A stretch of 64,000 nucleotides of DNA, from assembly GCA_027924585.1 (NCBI GenBank), contig BSBM01001138.1, forward strand, positions 14,069,001 through 14,133,000, given 5' to 3'. The translations under genes were made by a program, and so were the position numbers. Position 1 is the stretch's first letter. Each line of letters begins with the position of its first letter. Shown here one piece after another: positions 55,517 to 64,000 of this stretch. The notes beneath the pieces are model-generated. The model did no database searches and was not told the origin of the DNA. It saw only the letters and a program-made list of their open reading frames with translations. Source of the stretch: Larix kaempferi (lineage: Eukaryota > Streptophyta > Pinopsida > Pinales > Pinaceae).

Positions 55517-57224
55517 GAAAGGTATTTCTCTGGGATTCTCGGAGGAACTAAAGCAGGATGAACAAAATATGCTTCAGGAATTTAATGAGCGAGAAAGACA
55601 GGAGGAACTCCTATGGAAATAAAAGTCAAGGAATTGGTGGTTGCAGGAAGGGGAACGAAACACTAAATTCTTCCACAGAGCTGCCATCGAACACCGCCAT
55701 GCGAATCATGTGGTGCGCCTCAAAAGAAGGAATGGTACTTACGTTGAATCATAGGAAGATCTGGAAAATACTCTCAATGAATTCTTTAAAGACCTCCTGG
55801 AGGAACCAGAGGTATTCAAGGATGAGGGGCAAGCCCAAATCTTGCAAGTTATTCCCAAGGTGATCAATGATGACCACAACCTGATGTTGATGAAACCTAT
55901 TGAGATGGAAAAGTTGGAGGAAAAAATCAAGCAGATGGTGGAGGACGAAGCGCCGGGCCCAGATGGTTTCACCACTAATTTCTTTCACGCTTATTGGGAT
56001 TGGATTAAGGAAGAAGTGCTAGCTCTGGTGGAAAAATCTAGAAAGTCGAGGACTATTCTCAAAGCCCTTAATGCTACCCACCTGTCGTTCATCCCAAAAG
56101 AGTCAGGAACTGAAGACCCAGGGAAGTTTAGACCAATATCCCTCTGTAATGTGATCTACAAGATAATTACCAAATTTATAGCGAACAGATTACGTCTTCT
56201 TCTCCCACTCATCATTTCCCCTGAGCAAGCAGGTTTTGTGGAAAGGCATCAAATCATTGATGGGATCATTTTGATACATGAGATTATTCACTCCCTTAAA
56301 ACTGATAAAACCCCTGGTATGTTACTAAAGATGGATCTTTCCAAAGCTTATGATAGAATTAATTGGCAATTTCTTGATAAAATTCTGAGTAAATTTGGGT
56401 TCAATAGGGAGTGGACTAATTGAGTGATGAGTTTGGTTTCTACTTCCTTTTTTTCCATCATTGTGAATGGCACTCCTTCTAAGCCTTTCCAAGATTCAAG
56501 AGGTATTAGGCAGGGGGACCCCCTCTCCCCTTTCTTGTTTATTATTGTGGCTAAAGGTCTAGGTCGACTGCTTAAATCTTTGAAGGGAAGTAACAGAATT
56601 AGGGGTTTGTCCCTGTGTGATGGCCTAGAACCTCAAACCCATCAGCAGTTTGTTGATGATACCATGTTAATGGGCCCTCCCAGCGTGCAAGAAGCCAGAG
56701 GGATTAAGGAGGGGTTGGATGTGTTTTTATTAGCTAGCGACTTGGAAATCAACAAGGACAAGTCTCAAGTCTACTTCTTTAATACCCCGAGAATTACCAA
56801 AAGGAATATAATCCGCATCCTTGAATTTTCGGAAGGGACTTTATCTTCCAACTATCTGGGAGCTCCTCTGGCGGAATCCACCATTCGTCAGATTTCGTGG
56901 AAAGACCTACTTGATAAAATGAAGGCTAAGTTGGAGCAATGGACCTTCAGAACATTGAACCTCCCAAGTTGTATCATTCTGGTGAAATCGGTCCTCCAGG
57001 CCATGCCGTTGTATTTGTTCTCTGTCCTGGAAACGCCTAAGATTGGTCTCAAGCAAATTCGCAACATTCAGAGAAAATTCCTTTGGGGCGGCTCTGAGGG
57101 CCATAGAAAATGGGCCTTGGTCAATTGGGAAACCCTGTGCAAACCAAAAATGAATGGAGGGTTAGGCCTTCGTGACCCGGTGAGGTCCAATAGTATCATG
57201 GGCAGTAAAATATGGTGGAAGTGA
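55517..57224 (+). pseudogene. LINE-B ORF2: linker and reverse transcriptase
   Basis: Same frame as the endonuclease. The linker has E-G-E-R-N-T-K-F-F-H near 55640-55680. RT: G-P-D-G-F-T near 55956-55975, F-R-P-I-S-L-C-N near 56128-56150, K-M-D-L-S-K-A-Y-D-R near 56329-56355 (first Asp), R-G-I-R-Q-G-D-P-L-S-P near 56500-56530, and F-V-D-D-T-M-L near 56649-56670 (usual FADD, both Asp). Stops: TAA 55618, TAG 55752, TGA 56421 (where W is usual) and TGA 57222. A frameshift of one base lies between 57225 and 57238. Confidence 0.9.
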
Positions 57225-57237
57225 ATTAATTACCGTA

Positions 57238-58833
57238 ATGGAACCTTGGGGTAGATTATGGCACATGAAATATGCCCCTAGCTGGTCGAAGCATCAGCTC
57301 ATCCGTTTTAATACGGAGTGCTCGGGGTCGACCATTTGGAATGCTGCTTTGGAGAACAAGGATATTATCCATAAACAAAGCTTCTGGGAAATTAGAGATG
57401 GGGCCTATGCCCGGTTTAGTGAGGATGCGTGGCAATAGATGCCCTGTCTCATAAATTTGATTACGAGCCATATTCTTCGTTCATACTTTGGAAATAATCA
57501 ACCAAAGATGGTGCAGGAATTCTGGGAAGCGAATACAGAGGATGTCCACTTTAGAGTGTGGAAAACCAAGGCATGGTGGCAGGCCCTAACGCCAGGTGAG
57601 AATATTGAGGAATTCTACTTGGAACTTACTAAGCGGAGAATCCCTATCCTGGAAGGGGCAGACAAGATCAGATGGGGTTATTCCTCTTCAGGGAACTTCA
57701 ATATAAAAGAAGCCATGGGGATTTAGACGGGTGCCCATTTACTGGAAGTAGAGGAACGATGGAAGAAAATATGGAAGGGTCAATGGTGGCCCAAAGTGGT
57801 AACTTTCTGTTGGCTCCCTTTCCATCAACGAATTTTAACATGGGATAATTTGACTAGAAGGGGTTTCGTAGGTCCTTCCATGTGCCCAATGTGCAAGTAG
57901 AATTCGGAGACTATTAATCACCTACTGGACTCATGCCCGTTTGCCTCATTCCTTTGGGATAAAGGAGGTGAACTATTTGGTAAGACGGCTAGGGTTAAAG
58001 ATAGACCCGATCTTTCGGTGGTGAACTAGCCTCCTAAAGCCTTTAAAAATGACATCTTGAATAGGTTATGGGAGCTCTTCCCTGGTTTCGTTGTGTGGGT
58101 AACTTGGAAGGAGCAAAACTGCCGAATCTTTGAGGGAAAGCAAAATACCCCTATGGGGGTGTGGGGTATTCTGGAAAACTATTTATAGGAATCCCTTACC
58201 CTGAGACAGTGGAACTAGGAGGTTATGAGCAATGATACTCAGGAAAGAATAATTTTAAACACTTGGGGGATTGTTAACATACTTGTAAGCATTTGTGGTC
58301 TGAGTAGTCTGAATCCTCGGCCTCTTGGTCTAGAGCATTGGAGTTGTCCACCTGTTGGGGTGTTCAAGCTTAACTTTGACGGTGTTGCGAAAGGAAACCC
58401 CGAAGATGCTGGTTTTGGGGGGGTCATCCGTGATAACTCTGGAAGTATCCTCGGGGTCTTTTGGGGTGACCTGCGAGAGAATACAAACAATGTGGCTGAG
58501 TTAGAAGGCTTGGTTAGTGGTTGTAGGTGGGCTATTCAAAAGGGGTGGATGTCGCTGGAAGTTGAAGGAGATTCTTTCATCATAATAGCTATGGTAAGAA
58601 GGGTGCAGTGTGGATCCGCCATTGATAAAATTGCGAACAACTGGAGATGGGAAAGTCGCCTTAGGAGACTGCAAACTTTGGTGCATGGCTCCTCGGCTTT
58701 CCAGTTTTTGCATATACGAAGGAAAGGTAATAAGGTGGCAGACGCCTTAGCCAATAAAGGTGTCAACACTGGCATCTCTTTTCACGGAGTAACCATATCG
58801 GAAATAGAGGATGGGGAACTTAGAGAGAAGTGA
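57238..58833 (+). pseudogene. LINE-B ORF2: C-terminal part, zf-RVT-like domain and RNase H
   Basis: After the frameshift the protein continues W-x-x-L-W-H-M-K-Y near 57244-57275. A zf-RVT-like segment follows near 57885-57950, with C-P-M-C, later H and C, interrupted by TAG at 57898. RNase H runs 58369-58785: L-N-F-D-G-V near 58372-58390 (first Asp), G-G-V-I-R-D-N near 58420, A-E-L-E-G-L near 58495-58515 (Glu), E-G-D-S near 58565-58576 (Asp), and the I-R-R-K-G-N-K-V-A-D-A-L-A block near 58715-58752 (final Asp). RNase H looks catalytically complete. The TGA at 58831 follows E-L-R-E-K. Confidence 0.88.
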
Positions 58834-60086
58834 AAAAAGCTGGCGGCAGAGGATAGAAGACACATGGAGGGTCGCATGGATGAAGGACGTAAGAGAAGGA
58901 CCTTCCAAGTGGATAGAAGGGCCCCACTGGATCGGATTGACACTTCGATCCCAAATTTAATAATTGTGGTAGACGACACTATTAAAGGCTTACATCACAG
59001 CCAGCCGGAAACGCGTCAGGGTGGGAGGAATCTCGAGAGCAGTAGAGATGTAGTGGTTAATAATGTGATGGCCACGAGGGATCCCACCAGTATTATCCAG
59101 CCAGAAAACACTACTACACGGCATGGATCGACATCAGGGATGGATGCGTTGGCGTAGTGGGGTGGGCATGCATTTCGATGGACCTGCCAAATTAATGATT
59201 TTCCAAAGTCGGTATGTGCGCCCAGCGGTTACAATCCTCCTCCGTACTCTGGACAGAAAGTTTAGCAATACTCCGCATAAATGGAGGAACGTGATGTTCA
59301 TATTTCGTGTGTGGGGAAGTACTTACACTGGAGATCTTGAGTTAAGGAGGAGGTACGAGTTAATGAAAGGAATTTCTATGGCCATAGCGAGAGTGATGGT
59401 TTCGTATCATTTCCTTGGGTGGATAGTAAATGAGCCTCCCTAGGGTCCGTGTATAAGAATGGTTCATGTAGCAAGTTTTAGCTTCATTCCCTGCATTTTT
59501 ATCTAGCTAAGAGGTAATTGTAGTGGTATTTCCATTCTTCTGCCTTTGTTTGTGTTATGGGCTGTTTGGGTTTGGTCTATCTTCTAGGGAGTTATCATGG
59601 CTCCATGGATGAGAGCGTGTATTCGCAGAGGGGGAAGATGGGGTAGGAATGTAGGACACCTGAGAGGCGAATATTTAGAGGCTGGACCGTCTTCGTCCCA
59701 TCGTTATTCTAAAGATTGGGACTCTTCTGAACCTCAGCCGTTTAATTGGAGTGCTCTGTATTTGGAGGAAACTCCCTCCAGCATTGGTTCTAACATTGCT
59801 CATAACGAAATTGGTTTGGTGAATGAATTTGAATCCCGACTTGGTCGGAAGGTGGTGGAGAGTCCATATTGGGCGGCGAGAATCCTTTTGGTGCAATAAA
59901 TTCAAGTCCACAATGAGCTAGTTCATGGCATCCGTGAAGGTCTGAATATTATGAAAGGGGGCCAGCAAGCCAATTCCTTTGGGATCCGTCTGACGAAGAA
60001 AGCGCTTAAGGAGGCTATGGAGACCTCTCGTGAAGGTATAAGAGACAAGATGGAAATTCCCGTCGATGAAAATCCGGCTTCATAGG
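58834..60086 (+). pseudogene. LINE-B frames downstream of RNase H, function unknown
   Basis: Three open stretches where a plant LINE normally has only 3' UTR. (1) 58834-59157 continues the ORF2 frame past its TGA and reads K-K-L-A-A-E-D-R-R then a basic, hydrophilic segment. (2) 59123-59443 is in the next frame, starts with an ATG overlapping (1) by 35 bases, and encodes a 106-residue Arg-rich protein with hydrophobic patches (A-R-V-M-V-S-Y-H-F-L near the end). (3) 59597-60086 (same frame as 2) starts M-A-P-W-M-R and is open apart from one TAA at 59897 (probable CAA); its end is charged and helical (A-L-K-E-A-M-E-T-S-R). No domain recognised. They may be a C-terminal extension plus accessory ORFs, or fortuitous. 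Confidence 0.45.
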
Positions 60087-60465
60087 CTTGGTGGTCTGAC
60101 TTTCCCTCTCGTCCCTTGGCTATGGTGTTAGCAGTCTGATCGGTGTCTGCATTGTGGGAGGCGGCAGGTGCTTCTCCTTGTTTTCAAAAGGCTCTAGTGG
60201 TTCTATTTTGGCTTAGGTGTCTTTGGTCCCTCGTGTTGTTAGTCTGGTTATATGCTGATTTTGTTGCTTTTGTAATTTCTGGATGTCCCGTTATCCATTT
60301 TTGAGCTTGGACTCAGCTTGTGTTGTAATCTATCCCTCTTTCGGTCTTTTCTGAGAAGTCATCCACGCCAAGTCTCTGCAGGTGGCACGAGCCAGAGTAG
60401 CTCGTTTGTAATCTTTTTGTATCATATTTTGCCCCATTAATAGAAGGTTTCAAGCTTACAAAAAA
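60087..60465 (+). other. LINE-B 3' untranslated region and poly(A) end
   Basis: Pyrimidine-rich 3' UTR ending CATTAATAGAAGGTTTCAAGCTTAC then an A run of about 9. A weak poly(A) signal (ATTAATAGA) lies near 60436. The TSD begins within the A run. Confidence 0.8.
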
Positions 60466-60481
60466 AAAAGTGTCATTGTTG
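60466..60481. repeat. Target-site duplication, right copy of LINE-B
   Basis: AAAAGTGTCATTGTTG, identical to 53025-53040. Confidence 0.9.
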
Positions 60482-60535
60482 TCTTCCAGTAGTGTGAATA
60501 CTGGTTTCCAATGTTGTGATTATCGATTTCCAAAA
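60482..60535. repeat. Minisatellite, right part after LINE-B
   Basis: Continues the array interrupted at 53040: CCAGTAGTGTGAATACTGGTTTCCAATGTTGTGATTATCG-type units (two). Confidence 0.75.
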
Positions 60536-60743
60536 AAATCATTATCATTTGAAAACTTACTCACAATAAGTGTAATTAATCTAACCATTCGATTTCGTGA
60601 GTTCAACATGTCTTTTTTAATATTCACATAATTAATTCATTTACAATGATGAAGTATCTTGTATAATGATAAAGGAAACATGCTCTTTCTTCTTGTCATC
60701 AAGGTTCCTAAATTTTAATTCCAGTCACATGAATTACTAAATT

Positions 60744-62760
60744 GTGAGAAAGGGGTTATGCTCTTTCTCCTCATCATCCCAATGCCCACATTTTGACACA
60801 TTGCAAGTTATATGCCTCCTCATATGGGGCACATGGCATATTCAAATTTACAATGGCCCCCAAATTAGATTTTTGAAACCACTTTGGGGTAGAGGCATTA
60901 CCTATGAAAGAATGGAAAATAAGAACTCCCAATATATCTGCATGCCCCACCATAACTCGTAAAAAATAGCCAACCTAATGACTTGGGAACAAGGTCTAGT
61001 AGCTATAGGAAGTTTTTAGATGGATCAAGAAAATCAAAATATATAAGCATGGGTCAAGATATTAGCTCAAGAGACACAGGAGGATTTGGAAATTGATGAG
61101 CCAGGGACAAGGCCCCTATGGAAAAAAATATAACGAGAGAAGACTCAAGAGGTGAGATTGCCATGGTAGAACACACACATGGTGAGGAATTATCGAGTGA
61201 AGCAACAATAGCATCAGAGTTGACTCAAAATAGCATTAATCTACCTCCTTTCAATATAATTCATTATCCCTCATTGTTGTTTGGACCAGTTCATACACCG
61301 GGCTTCTTGATCTCTCATCCTGTCTAAAGGGTAATAGTCAAATTCGTAGAATGGTCTCAAATGGAAATTGAGATATGCCTCAAACCCGCGGAATAAGAAG
61401 AAAAAAAAAGATCTGACAAGAAGCAAAGGAAGAGAAGAAACATAAAGAAGATGATGACAAAGAAGCATCAAGGCTTCGAATCCTCCAGGAAGAGAAACAC
61501 AAAGAGCAGGATGAAAACCACAAGGATGAAGAGGAAAGAAAAAGAGAGGAAGAAGAAAAATTGCAAAGACTTGAACAACAACGACAAGACAATCAGGTTG
61601 CGTTGCAAATGTCCCCCATCAATCTAGGGACTCCATTGGATATGATATTTGGAGGCTACCTTCGAACTTTGGATGTAGATACTACAGTCGTCTCCTTGGG
61701 AGATTATTCTATTGATTCGGCAAGAAAGAGTATTTCAAAAAGGTCATCCAAGAGACAAAAGAGAAAATCAAATAAAAGCAACAACATAGTGTTTGACATG
61801 GAAGGAAAGGAACCAGGTGAAATTGTATTTGACGTTGCCTCCTTGATCAGACTATTGGAAAATGCTAATGTGTCTTTGACGGGAGAGCTAATCAAACAGG
61901 TGTAACAATGTAAGTAACAAGTAGAGCAATATAAGAAGTTGTATGAAGATATGAAGCGCCATTTCGATGAAGTTCATCATGAGTCATTCATGGAACATGA
62001 GTAGCTGAAAGAAGCGCATGAGAATGATATAGCCTTATTGAAAGTGGAACATGAGGAGTGCACAAGGGAATTGGATTTGGCTAGAGACAACGCTTAGTTT
62101 CAACTTGAGATTATCCATCAGGAATATTTGTTTCTTTTGGAACAAGTAAAACAAGAGGCCATCAAAATTAATTTAAAGCTAATGGAGTCTCAAAAGAATT
62201 TTATTTTTCACCTGCAAGAATTGAAACAATACTATGTGAGCTTGATAAAGCTCGCAGATGAAGCCGAGCCATTCAAATATGAATCTAAAGTGATTCAAAA
62301 GTATTCAGAGGAAATTTATAAATGGAAACAACAATATGAGGAAGTTCCTGCGAACCTTCCCACAATTCAAAAGAAAGATTTGGAAAAATTAAGAGCCTAG
62401 AAAAATGCAAACAAGTTTGGAGCTCCACAGATAATGCGATGAATAGGTATGACATTCCGACCCTCGATGAGTTAACGGTGGCAGAGTTGATAGGGTCAAA
62501 GATATATTGTATTCAATCTGAAATGGATGCAAATGAGCTAGTGATTAAAGAATTGACCAAGGCTGATAATGATGTATTCAACGATTACATTTATCAACCT
62601 ACATAATTAGCAACATGGAAATATGGTTCCAGAAACTTGATCAGGTCAGATTTAGACAGGGAAATCGATCCTAAAGTTTTGAAGGTTGAAGTTCAATTCG
62701 AATAGTTTCAAGATGGTCCCTATGACGAGAACAAGGATTGGCACACACAATGAGAGAAAT
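60744..62760 (+). pseudogene. Decayed long ORF for a coiled-coil protein, probably from an LTR element
   Basis: Three frames line up end to end. Frame 60744-61117 carries P-H-F-D-T-L-Q-V-I-C-L-L-I-W-G-T-W near 60789-60839, then W-G-R-G-I-T-Y-E-R. Frame 61118-61410 is acidic, then P-G-F-L-I. Frame 61414-62400 opens with about 50 residues rich in Glu, Lys and Arg, then an S-x-R-K-S-I-S-K-R-S basic block near 61710-61745, then about 200 residues of helical, heptad-like sequence (E-Q-Y-K-K-L-Y-E-D-M, L-E-Q-V-K-Q-E-A). After a shift near 62400, the frame continues to 62760 (Y-D-I-P-T-L-D-E-L-T, N-D-Y-I-Y-Q-P-T, Y-D-E-N-K-D-W-H). In total about 670 codons with roughly 15 stops, most explained by C-to-T or G-to-A at Gln, Trp or Arg codons. 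I do not recognise the family. No zinc knuckle or pol domain seen. Confidence 0.6.
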
Positions 62761-62906
62761 TATGGGAATGATTTGAATTAAGATACTCTTGTTTATTTTA
62801 TTTGATCTTGTTATAATTATTTCTATTTTCTAATTTGTTGTTAAGAAAGAGAGACAGTTATTTCAATTTTGGACAGTTAGTTCAGTTGTCCCCTAGATTT
62901 GAAGCC

Positions 62907-62916
62907 AAAAGGGGGG
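62907..62916 (+). other. Polypurine tract candidate
   Basis: AAAAGGGGGG, followed after TAG by TGGCGGGAAACC at 62920, which would be the start of an LTR. It lies about 150 bases after the coiled-coil frame. The putative LTR (62920-63116) is then cut by the copia element starting at 63117, so it cannot be paired within the window. Confidence 0.5.
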
Positions 62917-63116
62917 TAGTGGCGGGAAACCGCAACTACATTAAAAAAATTTACACTTTTGTATTGACTAATGGATTGTTGTTGACTCTTCTTCAGACTT
63001 ATTGGTGATCTTGTGAGTATGTGTTCTATATTATTGTGTGCATTTATATCTCATTATGAATGCATGATTCTGTTTTCCATTTAAGTATTGTTCGAAGTGC
63101 ATAATGTTAAAATATG

Positions 63117-63776
63117 TGTTGGCATTGATATTAAAGAATGACTGAAAGTTTTAATTAATTAATTAATTAAAAAACAGTAATAAAAAGAGATTTAATTTAG
63201 AAGTTAATAAACAAATATTTGGAAAGGCGTGAATTGGAAAGACACGGAATGGAGAGGTACGACCTGGAATATAAGAGGTATTTAAATGAAGTTTTGAATT
63301 AGAAGAAAGGATCTCAAAAGTGCAGATCGCATCAACAGTAAGAAAAGAAGATACCAAGAAGCATGAAGAATTTCCAGAGGCATAATTGATGAATTAAGAA
63401 AAGATTGTGAAGTTATAAATATCATGGAGGCAGGGTGGTGTTGGGGGCAAGTTGAAGCCTGCCAAGGAGGTTGTAGCCTCCTTCCAGTAGTAGATGGAAA
63501 ACAGGGGTGTTGTAGCATCCTTATATGTTGGTGCAGATAGAAAACTAGGATGTTGGTGCATCATTTTTGTTGTAGCAGAAAAACCATTTTGTAGAAATCA
63601 CTTTATTAATGAGTTTTATTTTGTGGTTTACTCTTTGGGGTTTCCATGATAAAATTCTCTGTCGTTGCTTGTTTGATTCATAGCATATTTTGTTTTAAAT
63701 ACTAATTGTTTTAATAAAAGAAAAAGAAGGCAATATTGATTCACCCCCCCTCTCAGTATTGTTGGATAAACCAACA
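63117..63776 (+). repeat. 5' LTR of Copia-3 (660 bp)
   Basis: Perfect 6-base terminal inverted repeat TGTTGG/CCAACA. It has a TATTTAAA box near 63279 and a C8 run near 63744. The left edge depends on this pairing; an alternative start two bases upstream is possible. The right end is fixed by the PBS. Confidence 0.75.
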
Positions 63777-63778
63777 AT

Positions 63779-63790
63779 TGGTATCAGAGC
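63779..63790 (+). other. Primer-binding site of Copia-3
   Basis: TGGTATCAGAGC, exact tRNA-Met PBS, two bases after the LTR. Confidence 0.93.
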
Positions 63791-63842
63791 AGGATCCTTC
63801 ACTACAGTTTAATTACTGGAAGGAAGATCCTATTAAAACACT

Positions 63843-64000
63843 ATGGATCAACAAAAAGGTTTAGATGCTAACAAACCTCCATTATTCACAGGAGAAAATT
63901 ATGCATACTGGAGTGTAAGAATGAGATGCCATCTAATGCCTCTTGGATGCAAAGTTTGGAATGTTGTAGAAAAGGGTTATAAAATACTAGAAAGTCCACG
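63843..64000 (+). CDS. Copia-3 gag, N-terminus only
   Basis: ATG at 63843, open to the window end (52 codons plus two bases). It encodes P-P-L-F-T-G-E-N-Y-A-Y-W near residues 12-23, the DUF4219-type start of plant copia gag, then W-N-V-V-E-K-G-Y near 40-47. No stop in this part, so this copy may be younger than others here. Confidence 0.85.
   Translation, partial: MDQQKGLDANKPPLFTGENYAYWSVRMRCHLMPLGCKVWNVVEKGYKILESP

Larger units (their letters stand above)
53041..60465 (+). mobile_element. Full-length L1-type LINE (LINE-B), 7.4 kb
   Basis: Flanked by a 12-16-bp TSD and ending in poly(A). Order: 124-bp 5' leader, ORF1 (53165-54472), 91-bp gap, ORF2 (54564-58833 or beyond), extra frames 58834-60086, 3' end. 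A full-length plant LINE of this size is uncommon because most copies are 5'-truncated. Inactive: ORF1 has one stop; ORF2 has about 15 stops and one frameshift. Confidence 0.93.
63117..64000 (+). mobile_element. Ty1/copia element, 5' end (Copia-3), cut by window end
   Basis: LTR 63117-63776 with TGTTGG and CCAACA ends, a tRNA-Met PBS at 63779, then a leader and the gag start at 63843. The rest lies outside the window. Whether it inserted in the neighbouring putative LTR cannot be shown without the other end. Confidence 0.88.

Noticed and set aside
2163-63790. TGGTATCAGAG strings as tRNA gene remnants
   Set aside because: Each stands directly next to an LTR end, as a primer-binding site must; no cloverleaf around them.

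Overview
This is plant nuclear DNA. The window is AT-rich, has one intron-containing host gene, and is otherwise filled with plant LTR retrotransposons (Ty1/copia and Ty3/gypsy) and L1-type LINEs, many inserted into one another. Density, nesting and decay fit a large seed-plant genome. A gymnosperm such as a conifer is plausible, but that is inference; nothing seen fixes the species.

Layout. 1-2675: Ty1/copia element on the minus strand (integrase, protease, gag, PBS, 501-bp LTR), cut by the window start and apparently inserted in the endonuclease part of a plus-strand LINE (LINE-A, 2676-6888). 6889-6986 and 21202-21600: two halves of an old minus-strand gypsy relict, split by a complete plus-strand chromodomain gypsy (Gypsy-1, 6992-21196, TSD CTATG, LTRs of about 1.78 kb). 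Gypsy-1 is itself split in its RT/RNase H region by a minus-strand gypsy (Gypsy-2, 11630-17406). 21790-25600: very degraded copia relict. 26296-33521: complete but coding-poor copia (Copia-2) with two 689-bp LTRs, TSD TTCCT and several internal tandem arrays. 34880-35900: LINE relict with a triplicated segment in its RT.

36000-52900 is mostly unique or low-copy AT-rich DNA with local tandem duplications. It holds the only convincing host gene, a three-exon member of the 2-oxoglutarate/Fe(II) dioxygenase superfamily at 39311-41593. Its iron- and 2OG-binding residues appear to be replaced, so it is probably a non-catalytic relative or a decayed copy. Its second intron has a GC donor, and its end encodes a hydrophobic tail.

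53041-60465: full-length 7.4-kb L1-type LINE (LINE-B) with a 14-16-bp TSD, inserted in a roughly 25-bp minisatellite. It has ORF1 (DUF4283-like domain plus zinc knuckle), ORF2 (endonuclease, RT, zf-RVT-like, RNase H) and extra open frames downstream of RNase H. 60744-62760: a long decayed frame for a coiled-coil protein of unknown family, followed by a polypurine tract, probably an LTR-element protein. 63117 to the end: 5' LTR, PBS and gag start of another copia element.

Almost every element is dead. Many in-frame stops are explained by one C-to-T or G-to-A change from CAA, CAG, CGA or TGG, as expected from deamination of methylated cytosine. No rRNA, tRNA or CRISPR was seen. All coordinates, motif calls and repeat lengths were read by eye, without alignment software or database searches.
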